A stretch of DNA of 64,000 nt from an uncultured bacterium (GTDB lineage: Bacteria; Bacillota; Clostridia; Oscillospirales; Oscillospiraceae): assembly GCA_947176765.1 (NCBI GenBank), contig CAMWRX010000001.1, forward strand, positions 1-64,000, written 5' to 3'. The stretch's first letter is position 1; each line of letters opens with the position of its first letter. This document shows, piece by piece, positions 49,626 through 58,577 of this stretch. A program made the position numbers and the translations under genes. A model generated the notes under the pieces. That model was not told the DNA's origin, ran no database searches, and saw only the letters and a program-made list of their open reading frames with translations.

Positions 49626-50948
49626 TCATGCTTTTGAGTGTTTTGGCGGGGGATGGGGCAGATCCCCGGTGGCGGGGCCGTCCAGCAGCTGCCCTCCTTC
49701 GGCAAAGCGGGAGCCATGGCACGGACAGTCCCAGGAATGCTCTTGGGGATTATATTTGAGGGCGCAGCCCAGATGGGGGCACCGGGGCCGGGTGGGGGTG
49801 AGCAGATTTAGTGAGCTTTCCCCGGCGTTGACTGCCAGTTGGGGATGAAACACAGAACGGGATGGAGAAAATACCTCCTGATAGGGGCAGTCTCGGCCCA
49901 AAATCAGGTCAGTCACCAGATTTGCGGCGACTATGGAGGAAGTCATTCCCCACTTGTTGAAGCCGGTGACGACATACAGCCTGGGGAGGCGTGGGGAGTA
50001 TAGGCCGATATAGGGCGCGCCGTCCAGCGTCATGCAGTCCTGGGCGGCCCAGCGGCAGACCGGCTGGGCGCCCGGATAATGGCGGCGGGTAAAGTCCTCC
50101 AGCACGGCCCAGCCGCCGCCTTGTTTGCCTGTGCGGTGCCCGCCGCCTCCCAGCAGGAGCAGATTGTGATCATTGCGGAAGGATAGTCCCTTGCCGCTCC
50201 CGTCCACATACATCCCATCCAGATTCGGCCCGCCCTCTAAGGCCAGCACATAGGAGCGGCTCTGGTACATTTTCAACCAGTAGCATCCGAATTTGTTGAG
50301 AAAAGGGAAGTGGGTGGCAACCACAATATGATCCGCCCGGATTCTGCCGCCACCAGTCACCGCTTCTCCTGTTTTAACCTCCAGCACCCGGGTGTGCTCA
50401 AATATCTTCAATCCGTTTAGCAGTCCGGCGGCGAATTTCAGCGGATTAAACTGGGCCTGGCGGTCAAACCGTACCGCTCCGGCCACGGGGAAGGGGAGAG
50501 GAACTTTGTCCGCCAGAACGGCGGGATGACCCAGTTTATCCAGGGCGGCCAGCTCCTGTTCCAGTTCCTTCCGACTGTCCAGGGAGTAGACATAGCTGGG
50601 CCTTTCCTCAAAATCACAGGGAATATCCCGGCATAAGGTGCGGAACCGTTTCAAAGCCGCCTGATTGGCCTCCAGATAGGCCCTCGTCCGCTCTGGGCCG
50701 AACTCCTTCAGCAACTTGTGGTAAATCAACCCATGCTGGACGGTGAGTTTGGCGGTGGTATTTTTCGTCACCCCGCCGCATAGCCGTCCCGCTTCCGCCA
50801 ATACGCAGTCCACACCGGCTTGGGTCAGTTCATAGGCGCACAGCAGTCCCGCGAGCCCGCCGCCGATGACCAGCACATCGGCGCGGATGTCGTTCCGCAG
50901 CGACTCAAATTTGGGCAGATGAACGGTTTTCTCCCATATAGATTCCAT
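49626..50948 (-). CDS. FAD-dependent oxidoreductase with C-terminal Rieske [2Fe-2S] domain
   Basis: A 440-residue flavoprotein. The FAD-binding GxGxxG-type motif is GGGLAG (29-34) at the N-terminus, within a DAO-like fold, and the C-terminal 50 residues carry a Rieske centre with CxH (Cys390, His392) and CxxH (Cys408, His411). This fusion is known in Firmicutes such as Bacillus YhfW-type proteins; the substrate is unknown. ATG 50948 follows AGAGGTGAGTTG. A TTG three bases upstream is the only longer start. Confidence 0.88.
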   Translation of the reverse strand: MESIWEKTVHLPKFESLRNDIRADVLVIGGGLAGLLCAYELTQAGVDCVLAEAGRLCGGVTKNTTAKLTVQHGLIYHKLLKEFGPERTRAYLEANQAALKRFRTLCRDIPCDFEERPSYVYSLDSRKELEQELAALDKLGHPAVLADKVPLPFPVAGAVRFDRQAQFNPLKFAAGLLNGLKIFEHTRVLEVKTGEAVTGGGRIRADHIVVATHFPFLNKFGCYWLKMYQSRSYVLALEGGPNLDGMYVDGSGKGLSFRNDHNLLLLGGGGHRTGKQGGGWAVLEDFTRRHYPGAQPVCRWAAQDCMTLDGAPYIGLYSPRLPRLYVVTGFNKWGMTSSIVAANLVTDLILGRDCPYQEVFSPSRSVFHPQLAVNAGESSLNLLTPTRPRCPHLGCALKYNPQEHSWDCPCHGSRFAEGGQLLDGPATGDLPHPPPKHSKA

Positions 50949-50997
50949 CAACTCACCTCTTTTCCCTAGTATGTGTGGATTTGAGGCGAATCATAAG

Positions 50998-51030
50998 CAA
51001 AAAAAGAACCGCTTTTGCGGTTCTTTTTTT
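50998..51030 (-). terminator. Terminator downstream of the GtrA gene
   Basis: Stem around AAGAACCGC / GCGGTTCTT with TTT-type loop and A/T runs on both sides. It lies one base beyond the GtrA stop. Confidence 0.85.
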
Positions 51031-51031
51031 G

Positions 51032-51454
51032 TCAATCAGTTTTCTGCTTGAAAATGATGAATTTGCTCAACACATAGTTCACCACCACCACTACCACGTT
51101 GGCGGCAAGCTTAACCGCGAGATGGTTGCAGTGCAGCGTATCCACGAAGAACCACATGATGGCCATCTCCAGCCCCAGAGAGAACAGCCGGGCGGCCACC
51201 ATCTGCCACAGCTCCCGAAGAGCCACCCGCCAAGCCCAGTCTCTGGAGCGGAATACGAACAGCTTGTTGACGAAGTAGGCGAACAGTACGCTGATTGCCC
51301 AGGCGATGACGGTGCTGGTGAGGTAATAGATGTGCATAACCTCGGTGAGCAGGGTATAGGTAACGTAGTTGACAACAGTGGTCATGACGCCCCAGAATAC
51401 ATAGCTGATTGGCTCCCGGTGCTTGCGCAGCAGGGCCAGAATGGTATCGAACAT
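51032..51454 (-). CDS. GtrA family membrane protein
   Basis: A 140-residue protein with four membrane helices; the opening LRKHREPISYVFWGVMTTV and the FAYFVNKLFVFR segment are typical of GtrA, a lipid-linked sugar flippase-like or polysaccharide export protein. ATG 51454 is set by GAGGAGAATATT. It is 70 bases downstream of the flagellin-like gene and may share its transcript. Confidence 0.87.
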   Translation of the reverse strand: MFDTILALLRKHREPISYVFWGVMTTVVNYVTYTLLTEVMHIYYLTSTVIAWAISVLFAYFVNKLFVFRSRDWAWRVALRELWQMVAARLFSLGLEMAIMWFFVDTLHCNHLAVKLAANVVVVVVNYVLSKFIIFKQKTD

Positions 51455-51524
51455 AATATTCTCCTCATTTGAAAGGATAGCGTATCCGCGAGGGCAAAGG
51501 ACGCGCGGGACGGGCTTCGGCCGC

Positions 51525-54470
51525 TCAGCGCAGCAGTTGGCCCACATCCTCCATCCCGCGCTGGGTGAGAAAGACAGCCAGGGGGGACTGCCGCAGCACC
51601 TCGCGGATGTCGCATGACAGCGTATCGGCCTCGCCGGTCGTCCGCACCACGCTGGTATAACTGTGGAAGCTGTACATACTGCTGAAGCTCTGCCCAAGCT
51701 GACCGTACATTGCGCCATAAGCCCCCTGGAGCCGGGTGACCCAGCGGCGGTCGGCGGCGAGGACAGTCATAGCGGCCCGGGCTGCCTCTCGGGAGGTGAG
51801 ATCCAGGGCGTCCAGGCGCAGGGCCCGGGCGGAGACCCGGAACCGGGGCAGCGTCACGGCGCCGTCCCCCACTTGGAGGGAGAGTCCCTTCTGCGTCCAA
51901 AGCTTGGCTCCGCCAATATCCGTTCCGGCGGACACCTGAACTTTTCCGCAGTTGCCGAACAGGCAGCCGCCGATGTCTCCGTCAGGCCCGCCTCCCTGGG
52001 CCTTTACCACCCGGGCGGAGCCGGTGATGACAATGTCGCCGCACGCCCCCTGGATACCCGCGCCGATGGCGGCGGCGCAGCAGGCGGCCTGGGCGGTCAC
52101 TGTGCCGCCTTGAATGCGGATGTCCCCTACAGGCGCGCCCAGCGCTCCGCCAATGCCGGCGCCGCCCCCGACCCCGGTGGCGGTGATTACCCCGCCGCGG
52201 ATGAGAATGGGGCCGGTGCGCTCCCGGCCCACGCTGCTGTCCCGGCCGATGCCCGCCCCGCCGGCTCCGCCGGTGGCGGTAAGAGTTCCATCGGGCGCTC
52301 CATTGGCGGCTTTGACCTGGTCAATGCGCAGAGAGGTGCCGTCCCCCAGGGATATGCCGGCGCAGCCTGTGCCGCTTTCAAAAACATTGTCTGTCCCGCG
52401 CTGCAAAAGCAAGGTCACATCGTTTCCGCGACCCAGGTTGAACGCTCTGCCGGACGGCACTCGGCATTCCACGCCGTTCAGGATCAGTTCCACCGCGCCA
52501 ATGCCGTCGGCCAGGGAAATCCTGCCGCTGAAGGGCAGTTGGTTTCCGTCAGTCCCGGCGCCTCCGGCGATGGCGGTCACCTCTCTGGACAGGATATGAA
52601 GGGTGCAGGTTTCCTCCTCGTAGTGCCAATCCACGTCCTGCTCGCCGCCGGTGACGGTGAACGGGTTGGGATGCATGGAGGTCTCCCGAAAGCTCCCCGA
52701 TTTTTCGTCCCAACGCACATAGATATAACGTGTCCTGGGGTGCCCCGCCTTATCCCTTCCCCGGAGGGCAATGGTGTGGGCGGGCCATTTCTCGTCGGAA
52801 TTCTGCTTCAGCAGCCAAAGCCGGACGGGATCCATCTGATCTTCTCGCAGGATCAATTGTCCCTGTCTGCCGTCCACTACCAGGGAGGTAATGGAGCTCC
52901 ATTCCGGAAGCAGCGTTTTCCATACGATGTCAAATGGGGTCAGAGGTTCTCCCTGGGCGTTGTGTACGGCGATTCCCTCCGCCGCCAGCAGGGAGACGGG
53001 GCCGTCCACCACCACTGAGACTGCCGAGGCTCCATTGGCCTCTTCGGTCAGCGCCACCGCGCCTCCAATCAGCCGCAGGACGCTGGACGCCCCGCCCCCG
53101 AGACCGCCGATGCGCAGCAGCCCGCCGCCATCCACGGTGAGGGTCACGCCGTCTTGTAGCTGGACCTGGGCCAGCGTGTTCTCTCCCACACTGAACACCC
53201 GGGTCTGGGCGGATTCCGCGGTCAGCAGGGGGGAGTTTATCTGCTGAAGGGTTACCGTCCCCGAGCCGGCAAGCCGGAGCGCTGGGTTCTCTTGGCCTTC
53301 CTGGTTCAGCCCCCGGAGGATCATATGTTCCGTTCCGTCTATTGTTAGTGAACTGGCCTCTGGGTCAAAGGACACAGCCGACAGATCCGGGCCCGACACC
53401 TGAACTGTTTCCAGTTCCAGCGTTTCCATTGGAAGGGCCGCCTCCTGTGCTTCCGCTGATGTAGCGATTCCGTCCAGCAGATCCATCAGCCCGTCTCCGG
53501 AACCGCCCAGGGCGGCCAGCAAATCCATCAGCATTTCCAGATCTCCGCCGCCGTCCCCCGCCAGGAGAGCCAGCATAGAGGGCATGGACAGAAGATCGTC
53601 GCCGGACAGCAGCAAATCCATTAAAAAAGTATCCAGCCCTGGGGCTGTGCCCCCGGTGAACTGGGCCTGAAAATCCTCCAGGCTGGTAAATGTGCCGCCG
53701 GTCAGCAGTTCCAATGCCTGATCCGGCGAAATGCCGTCCGCCACCATCTCCAGCAGTTGTCGCAGTCCCTCCGCCGCCTGGGCCGGATCCGTTGCCCCAG
53801 ACGGCGTACCGCCGGAAATCACCGCGCCCAGATAGAGCGCGGCCAGATAGCCCGCGGCGGAGCTGCTCTCCAGAGGCAGCTTTCCCAGAGCGGCCAGCAG
53901 CTCAGCGCCGCTGGCGGAGCCGTCCACCCCCAGCGCTGCCAGAAGCGCAGCTTTGTCGGGGGCGCTATCCATCCCCCGGAGCAGCCAGGAGGGGAGGCTT
54001 TGAACCCCTTCCTGTCGGGCGGAAAGGCCGTCTATCACCGCGTCTACCAGCTCGTCCAGGCCGTCTACGGCCTCACCGTCCTGAAACAGCCCCGCTTCTA
54101 CGCCGTCTTGGGCGATGCGCTCGATCTCCCCACGCAGCTGCTCCAGCTCCGCCTGGAGGGCGGCGCGATCCAACCGGCCGTCCCCTGCGGCCTGCCGGGC
54201 CAGTTCTTCCATGCGGCCCAGGTTGTCCTCCACTTCCGCCAGGGCGGCTTCCCCCGACTGAAGTGTACGGCGGCCCTCCCGGGCCTGCCGCCCCGCCTGG
54301 GTCACCCGGGTCATCAACTGCCGCAGGGTTTCCGAGACGGTGGCCGCCGCCCGGTTGGGGTTGGCCGCTTTCTGGGTCTGGCCCGTACCGGCTTGCTTCT
54401 CTGTCTTATCCGTCCTCTGATACCGGGACACGGCCAGTTCTCTGTTTCTGCGAATACTGAGCTCTCCCAT
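51525..54470 (-). CDS. Large flagellin-like protein with central low-complexity and beta-helix insertion
   Basis: A 981-residue protein with no signal peptide. Residues 44-122 read like flagellin D1 helices: SETLRQL, then QAGRQAREGRRTLQSGEAAL, LGRMEELARQAAGDG, DRAALQAELEQLRGEIERIA. The flagellin N-terminal D0 segment is replaced by a charged 40-residue stretch. Residues 150-345 are Ala/Leu/Gly/Asp-rich; 350-500 and 640-870 are Gly-rich with parallel beta-helix repeats (GGxxTATG..GGAGIGG..GDIxIxGG). Residues 885-930 (LDALDLTSREAARAAM, VTRLQGAYGAMYGQL) resemble the C-terminal flagellin helix, followed by 50 residues of tail. Start ATG 54470 follows AAAGGGGG. No flagellar neighbours. Confidence 0.78.
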   Translation of the reverse strand: MGELSIRRNRELAVSRYQRTDKTEKQAGTGQTQKAANPNRAAATVSETLRQLMTRVTQAGRQAREGRRTLQSGEAALAEVEDNLGRMEELARQAAGDGRLDRAALQAELEQLRGEIERIAQDGVEAGLFQDGEAVDGLDELVDAVIDGLSARQEGVQSLPSWLLRGMDSAPDKAALLAALGVDGSASGAELLAALGKLPLESSSAAGYLAALYLGAVISGGTPSGATDPAQAAEGLRQLLEMVADGISPDQALELLTGGTFTSLEDFQAQFTGGTAPGLDTFLMDLLLSGDDLLSMPSMLALLAGDGGGDLEMLMDLLAALGGSGDGLMDLLDGIATSAEAQEAALPMETLELETVQVSGPDLSAVSFDPEASSLTIDGTEHMILRGLNQEGQENPALRLAGSGTVTLQQINSPLLTAESAQTRVFSVGENTLAQVQLQDGVTLTVDGGGLLRIGGLGGGASSVLRLIGGAVALTEEANGASAVSVVVDGPVSLLAAEGIAVHNAQGEPLTPFDIVWKTLLPEWSSITSLVVDGRQGQLILREDQMDPVRLWLLKQNSDEKWPAHTIALRGRDKAGHPRTRYIYVRWDEKSGSFRETSMHPNPFTVTGGEQDVDWHYEEETCTLHILSREVTAIAGGAGTDGNQLPFSGRISLADGIGAVELILNGVECRVPSGRAFNLGRGNDVTLLLQRGTDNVFESGTGCAGISLGDGTSLRIDQVKAANGAPDGTLTATGGAGGAGIGRDSSVGRERTGPILIRGGVITATGVGGGAGIGGALGAPVGDIRIQGGTVTAQAACCAAAIGAGIQGACGDIVITGSARVVKAQGGGPDGDIGGCLFGNCGKVQVSAGTDIGGAKLWTQKGLSLQVGDGAVTLPRFRVSARALRLDALDLTSREAARAAMTVLAADRRWVTRLQGAYGAMYGQLGQSFSSMYSFHSYTSVVRTTGEADTLSCDIREVLRQSPLAVFLTQRGMEDVGQLLR

Positions 54471-54544
54471 CTCATGGGCCCCCTTTCGCCAGGCGGCAAA
54501 AGCCGTTTCCTCTTTTTATCAATATCGTCTCATTGGCGGGAAAA

Positions 54545-54590
54545 AATAAGCTTCCTCTTTTGGCAGACAGCCGAAAGAGGAAGCCTATTT
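54545..54590 (-). terminator. Terminator of the PHP-phosphatase gene
   Basis: Minus-strand stem GCTTCCTCTTT... / ...AAAGAGGAAGC with inner GGC/GCC pairs, followed by TTATTTTTT. It begins 9 bases after the stop at 54599. Confidence 0.85.
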
Positions 54591-54598
54591 GTCCATGT

Positions 54599-55393
54599 TT
54601 ATGATTTGGGCCCCAAACCCTCCACATAGTCCAGTGGGGTGATCCCTAGATCCAAAAGCTGTTCTCTTGCAGTGGGCAGGCAGTCGTCCCAAACCTGGTT
54701 GGGCTCATGGCAGTCGGAACCGATAATGACCGGGATGCCGGAGCCCACCACTTTGTCCCAGAACTTTTGGTGGGGATACATCAGCCGGGGGCCGTCTGGA
54801 TAGTCATGGATTCCCCGCCGCAGGCCGTTGGCGTTATATTCCAGGATCACGCCATTGCGGTGGGCGGCTTCGATGATGATCTCCGATGCCTGATCACAAT
54901 TCCGATCCCAGGCAAACTGTCCCAGCGCAAAAAGATCCGGATGCGCTACTATGCGGAAGTAGCCAGTTTTCAGTGCCGCCGCGATCGCCCGGGCATATGC
55001 TACGTAGTCCCCGGTGTTTTGGGAGTAAAAGATGTTGTGAAGTTCGCCATGGGCGTCCGGATAGAAATGCTCACCCAGAATCAGATAATCCAGCTTTTTC
55101 TTGGTCAGAAGTTCCTCGTAATAGGGGTGATATTTTGAAAGATATTCGATCTCCAGCCCCTTGTACAGAGTAACATCCGGGCGATATTCCTGAGCCAGCC
55201 GGTCGACGGCGGCGAGGTAATCATCCAGTTCCGCATAGGACATTCGCAGGCCATAATCATAGTCGGGGAAGGGGGCGTGATCGGAAAATCCCAAGATGGA
55301 AATGCCCGCTTTTATCGCTTCAAGTATGTAATCACGCTCAGTTCCCTGGGCGTGGCGGCATCGCTGGGTATGGGTATGATAGTTTGCCTTCAT
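54599..55393 (-). CDS. hisJ: PHP-domain phosphatase, histidinol-phosphatase (HisJ) like
   Basis: A 264-residue PHP metallophosphoesterase. Motif I is NYHTHTQRCRHA (residues 4-15, metal His), a FSDHAPF motif follows near 39, the GLEIEY block near 82, and later HPDLFA and GSDCHEP. This matches K05/HisJ-type histidinol-phosphatases. No other his genes are here, and related PHP proteins act on other phosphates, so the substrate is tentative. ATG 55393 follows GGAAGAAG. Confidence 0.78.
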   Translation of the reverse strand: MKANYHTHTQRCRHAQGTERDYILEAIKAGISILGFSDHAPFPDYDYGLRMSYAELDDYLAAVDRLAQEYRPDVTLYKGLEIEYLSKYHPYYEELLTKKKLDYLILGEHFYPDAHGELHNIFYSQNTGDYVAYARAIAAALKTGYFRIVAHPDLFALGQFAWDRNCDQASEIIIEAAHRNGVILEYNANGLRRGIHDYPDGPRLMYPHQKFWDKVVGSGIPVIIGSDCHEPNQVWDDCLPTAREQLLDLGITPLDYVEGLGPKS

Positions 55394-55514
55394 AGAACTT
55401 CTTCCTTCCGCCGCCGGCATCCGTCCTCTGGCGGGTCTGCCGGATTTTCGATCTAATTATGCGATAAACACGGTGAATTTGTCTATGGGAAACGAAAGTG
55501 TAAATGATAAAGCC

Positions 55515-55550
55515 CCAGAAGTGCCGCCCGGTTTTGGGGCGGGCTTCTGG
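55515..55550 (-). terminator. Probable terminator of proBAC
   Basis: Stem CCAGAAG-xCCGCCC / GGGCGG-CTTCTGG with a small internal loop, 21 bases past the proC stop. On the minus strand the T-run is poor, so it is probable only. Confidence 0.5.
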
Positions 55551-55570
55551 CTGGACAGCGCGGGAAAACG

Positions 55571-56404
55571 TCAGGGCTTTTGCAAGGCCAGCTCCAGCGT
55601 TTTTTCATAGGCGGCGATGACCGCCTCCATCACCGCGCCGCGAAACCCGGCCTGCTCCAGGGCCCGGACGCCCTGGATGGTGGAGCCGCCGGGGGAGCAG
55701 ACGGCGTCCTTCAGAACGCCGGGGTGCTGGCCGGATTCCAAAACCAATTTTGCGGAGCCTGCCAGCATCTGGGCGGCAAGCTCCATCGCTTGGGCCCGGG
55801 GCAGACCGCAGGCCACGCCGCCGTCCGCCAGGGCCTCAAGAAATAGATCCGCAAAGGCCGGGCCGCAGCCGGACACGGCGGATCCGGCGTCCATCAAACG
55901 CTCCGGCAGGGCGGAAAAGCGGCCCGCCCCAGCCATGGCATCCAGAAACAGCCGTTCTTCCTCACTGGTGACATTCTCTGCGCAGGTATAGAGGATCATT
56001 CCCTCGCCAATAGAGGCCGGGGTGTTTGGCATGATGCGGATGACAGGATAGTCCACACCCGCCAGCTCCTGAATCTGGCCGATGCTCAGTCCCGCGGCCA
56101 TGGTTACCAGGAGGAAGCGATCCTGCCGCGCCGCCAGCGCCGGGCGCAGTTCCGCCAGCAGATCCGCCATCATCTGGGGTTTCACGCCCAGGAAGATGAA
56201 ATCCGCCCATTCCGCCGCGTCGGCGGCGTTGGATACTCCGCAGTCCAGTTCCTCCGCCAGGGCTTCCGCCTTCTCCGGCGTACGGTTAGCGAGACGGACG
56301 CAGTCTCCGGGAATCTTCCGCCGGGCCGCGCGGGCCAGCGCCCCGCCCATATTTCCAGTGCCGATGAAACCCAGCTTCACAGTGTTGAGTGCGCTATCAC
56401 ACAT
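55571..56404 (-). CDS. proC: Pyrroline-5-carboxylate reductase
   Basis: Last step of proline synthesis: reduces 1-pyrroline-5-carboxylate with NAD(P)H. The 277-residue protein has the Rossmann motif GFIGTGNMGGA (12-22), the conserved RIMPNTPASIGEGM (about 122-135) and the C-terminal VCSPGGSTIQGVRALEQ. ATG follows AGGAGG by 5 bases. It lies 11 bases from proA. Confidence 0.97.
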   Translation of the reverse strand: MCDSALNTVKLGFIGTGNMGGALARAARRKIPGDCVRLANRTPEKAEALAEELDCGVSNAADAAEWADFIFLGVKPQMMADLLAELRPALAARQDRFLLVTMAAGLSIGQIQELAGVDYPVIRIMPNTPASIGEGMILYTCAENVTSEEERLFLDAMAGAGRFSALPERLMDAGSAVSGCGPAFADLFLEALADGGVACGLPRAQAMELAAQMLAGSAKLVLESGQHPGVLKDAVCSPGGSTIQGVRALEQAGFRGAVMEAVIAAYEKTLELALQKP

Positions 56405-56415
56405 ATCATTTCCTC

Positions 56416-57663
56416 CTATCTGACCTGTCCCTCGCCGTAGATGACGTATTTGCAGGAGGTCAATTCCTCCAGCCCCATGGGGCCCCGGGCGTGCATTTTC
56501 TGGGTGGAGATGCCGATCTCCGCCCCCAGGCCGAATTCGCCGCCGTCAGTAAAGCGGGTGGAGGCGTTGACATACACCGCCGCCGCGTCTACCGTGTCCA
56601 GGAAACGCTGGGCCTTGAAATAATTCCTGGTAATGATGCTCTCGGAGTGCTGAGTGCCGTGGGCGTTGATGAAGGCGACAGCCTCCTCCATGTCCTTCAC
56701 GGTGCGAACCGCCAGAATGTAGTCGTCATACTCCGCGTCCCAGTCGCTGTCCTGCGCTAAAACGCCCCGGTCGCCAAGGATGCTCAGCGCCTTTTCGTCG
56801 CAGCGGAGCTCCACTTTGTAGCTATCCAGCAGAGGGACGGCCTTCGCCAAAAACGGCTCCAGCACATCCTCCTGGATCAAAACACACTCTACCGCGTTGC
56901 ACACCGAGGGCCGGGAGCACTTGGCGTTGCAGAGAATCTCCGCCCCCATATCCAAATCCGCCTCGTCGTCGATGTAGATGTGGCACACGCCCTCGCCGGT
57001 GCGGATGACGGGGACGCTGGCCTCCCTTGCCACAGTGCGGATCAAATCTGCGCCGCCCCGGGGGATCAGCACGTCCACATATCCATCCAGGTGCATCAGT
57101 TCCTTTGCTGTCTCGCGGCTGGTGTCCTGCACCAGGGAGATGCAATCCTCCGGCAGGCCCACGGAGGCCAGGGCCTCCCGCATCAGGGCCGATACACAGC
57201 GGTTGGAGCGGATGGCTTCTTTTCCGCCCCGGAGAATGCAGGCATTGCCTGATTTCAGGCACAGGGCCGCCGCGTCCACGGTGACGTTGGGGCGGGCCTC
57301 AAAGATAATGGCGATGACCCCAAGGGGCACCCGCCGCCGACTGATGATAAGCCCGTTGGGCCGGGTTTCCGTCTTGTCCGCCGTTCCGATGGGATCCGGC
57401 AGGGCGATCACCTGCCGTACGCCGTCCACGATCCCAGCAATCCGCGATGGCGTCAGGGTCAGCCGATCCAGCATGGCGGAGCGCATTCCCGCCTCCCTGG
57501 CGGCGGCCACATCCTCGGCGTTGGCGGAAAGCCATTCCGCCTGCCGCTCTGTCAGGATCTGTGCGATGGCCTCCAGGGCTTGGTTCTTTTTCGCCGTCCC
57601 GGCGGTGGAAAGGGTATAGGCGGCGGCTTTTGCCAATCCGCCCTGAGTTTGCAGTGTGGTCAT
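56416..57663 (-). CDS. proA: Glutamate-5-semialdehyde dehydrogenase (gamma-glutamyl phosphate reductase)
   Basis: Reduces gamma-glutamyl phosphate to glutamate semialdehyde with NADPH. The 415-residue protein has the ALDH fold with the ProA signatures LGVIAIIFEARPNVTVDAA and the catalytic Cys in the CSRPSVCNAVE segment near residue 253-258, and ends with GPMGLEELTS. ATG 57663 is preceded by GGGAGGATAGCCC and overlaps the proB stop by four bases; the longer open frame lacks a site. Confidence 0.96.
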   Translation of the reverse strand: MTTLQTQGGLAKAAAYTLSTAGTAKKNQALEAIAQILTERQAEWLSANAEDVAAAREAGMRSAMLDRLTLTPSRIAGIVDGVRQVIALPDPIGTADKTETRPNGLIISRRRVPLGVIAIIFEARPNVTVDAAALCLKSGNACILRGGKEAIRSNRCVSALMREALASVGLPEDCISLVQDTSRETAKELMHLDGYVDVLIPRGGADLIRTVAREASVPVIRTGEGVCHIYIDDEADLDMGAEILCNAKCSRPSVCNAVECVLIQEDVLEPFLAKAVPLLDSYKVELRCDEKALSILGDRGVLAQDSDWDAEYDDYILAVRTVKDMEEAVAFINAHGTQHSESIITRNYFKAQRFLDTVDAAAVYVNASTRFTDGGEFGLGAEIGISTQKMHARGPMGLEELTSCKYVIYGEGQVR

Positions 57664-58469
57664 TGGGCTATCCTCCCTGAAATAAATCTTGTCCCAATAT
57701 TCTGTCCCTCCACGATGCCGTAGAGATTCTCCAACTTGGCCCCATTGGTGATTACCATGTCGAATCCGGCGGCCATGGCCACCCGGGCGGCGGAAAGCTT
57801 TGTCGCCATGCCGCCGGTGCCCCGCCAAGTGCCCGCGCCGCCGGCCATCTCCAAAATCTCCGGCGTCAGATCCGTGACCTGATGGAGGAGTCTGGCCTCC
57901 GGATGGGTTTTGGGATCCGCGTCATACAGCCCATCAATGTCGCTGAGAAGGATCAGCAGATCCGCGCGGCACAGCCCAGCTACAATGGCAGACAGGGTGT
58001 CGTTGTCGCCCAAAACCTTGTGGTGTCCTGTCTCGATCTCGGCGGAGGAGACGGAGTCGTTTTCGTTCACCACAGGGATGACCCCCATGGAGAGCAGGGC
58101 GGAGAATGTACCCCGCAAATGCTCAGCCCTGTCTGGATTATCTACGTCGTCCCCGGTCAGCAGAATCTGGGCCACGGATTGATTGTATTCAGCGAAAAGC
58201 TTGTCATAGATGTGCATCATCCGGCACTGGCCCACCGCCGCCGCAGCCTGCTTCATCCGCAGCTCTCTGGGCCGCTCGGGAAGTCCCAGGCTCTCTGTGC
58301 CCACGGCGATGGCGCCGGAGGATACCAGAATGATCTCGTGGCCCAGGCCATGGAGATCCGCCAGTGTGCGGGCTAAGCGCTCCATACTCCTGAGATCCAA
58401 GCTTCCGGAGTCATGGGTGAGGGTGGATGTGCCCACCTTGACTACGATACGCTGCTTTTTCCCTTCCAT
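57660..58469 (-). CDS. proB: Glutamate 5-kinase
   Basis: First step of proline synthesis: ATP plus glutamate to gamma-glutamyl phosphate. The 269-residue amino-acid-kinase domain starts RIVVKVGTSTLTHDSGSL and has VSSGAIAVG (50-58), ENDSVSS and GTGGMATKLSAA. The C-terminal PUA domain of longer ProB proteins is absent, as in several Firmicutes. GGGAGG lies 12 bases before the ATG. It heads the proB-proA-proC operon. Confidence 0.96.
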   Translation of the reverse strand: MEGKKQRIVVKVGTSTLTHDSGSLDLRSMERLARTLADLHGLGHEIILVSSGAIAVGTESLGLPERPRELRMKQAAAAVGQCRMMHIYDKLFAEYNQSVAQILLTGDDVDNPDRAEHLRGTFSALLSMGVIPVVNENDSVSSAEIETGHHKVLGDNDTLSAIVAGLCRADLLILLSDIDGLYDADPKTHPEARLLHQVTDLTPEILEMAGGAGTWRGTGGMATKLSAARVAMAAGFDMVITNGAKLENLYGIVEGQNIGTRFISGRIAQ

Positions 58470-58511
58470 CTCTTTGTCCTCCCGGTGATTTTTACGAGGT
58501 ATCCGTTACGG

Positions 58512-58554
58512 ACAGACGGCTGTCAAGGGGAGGCCCCGCTTGACAGCCGTCTGT
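58512..58554 (-). promoter_or_regulatory. 15-bp inverted repeat between khpA and proB
   Basis: Arms ACAGACGGCTGTCAA (58512-58526) and TTGACAGCCGTCTGT (58540-58554) with a 13-base loop containing further GGGG/CCCC pairs. On the minus strand it lies after khpA and 43 bases before proB. No T-run follows. TTGACA inside the arm has a GATACC at 17-base spacing, so the repeat may overlap a proB promoter or act as an unusual terminator of the ffh-rpsP operon. Confidence 0.5.
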
Positions 58555-58577
58555 GCTGTGCATAAATGCGTTTGGCT

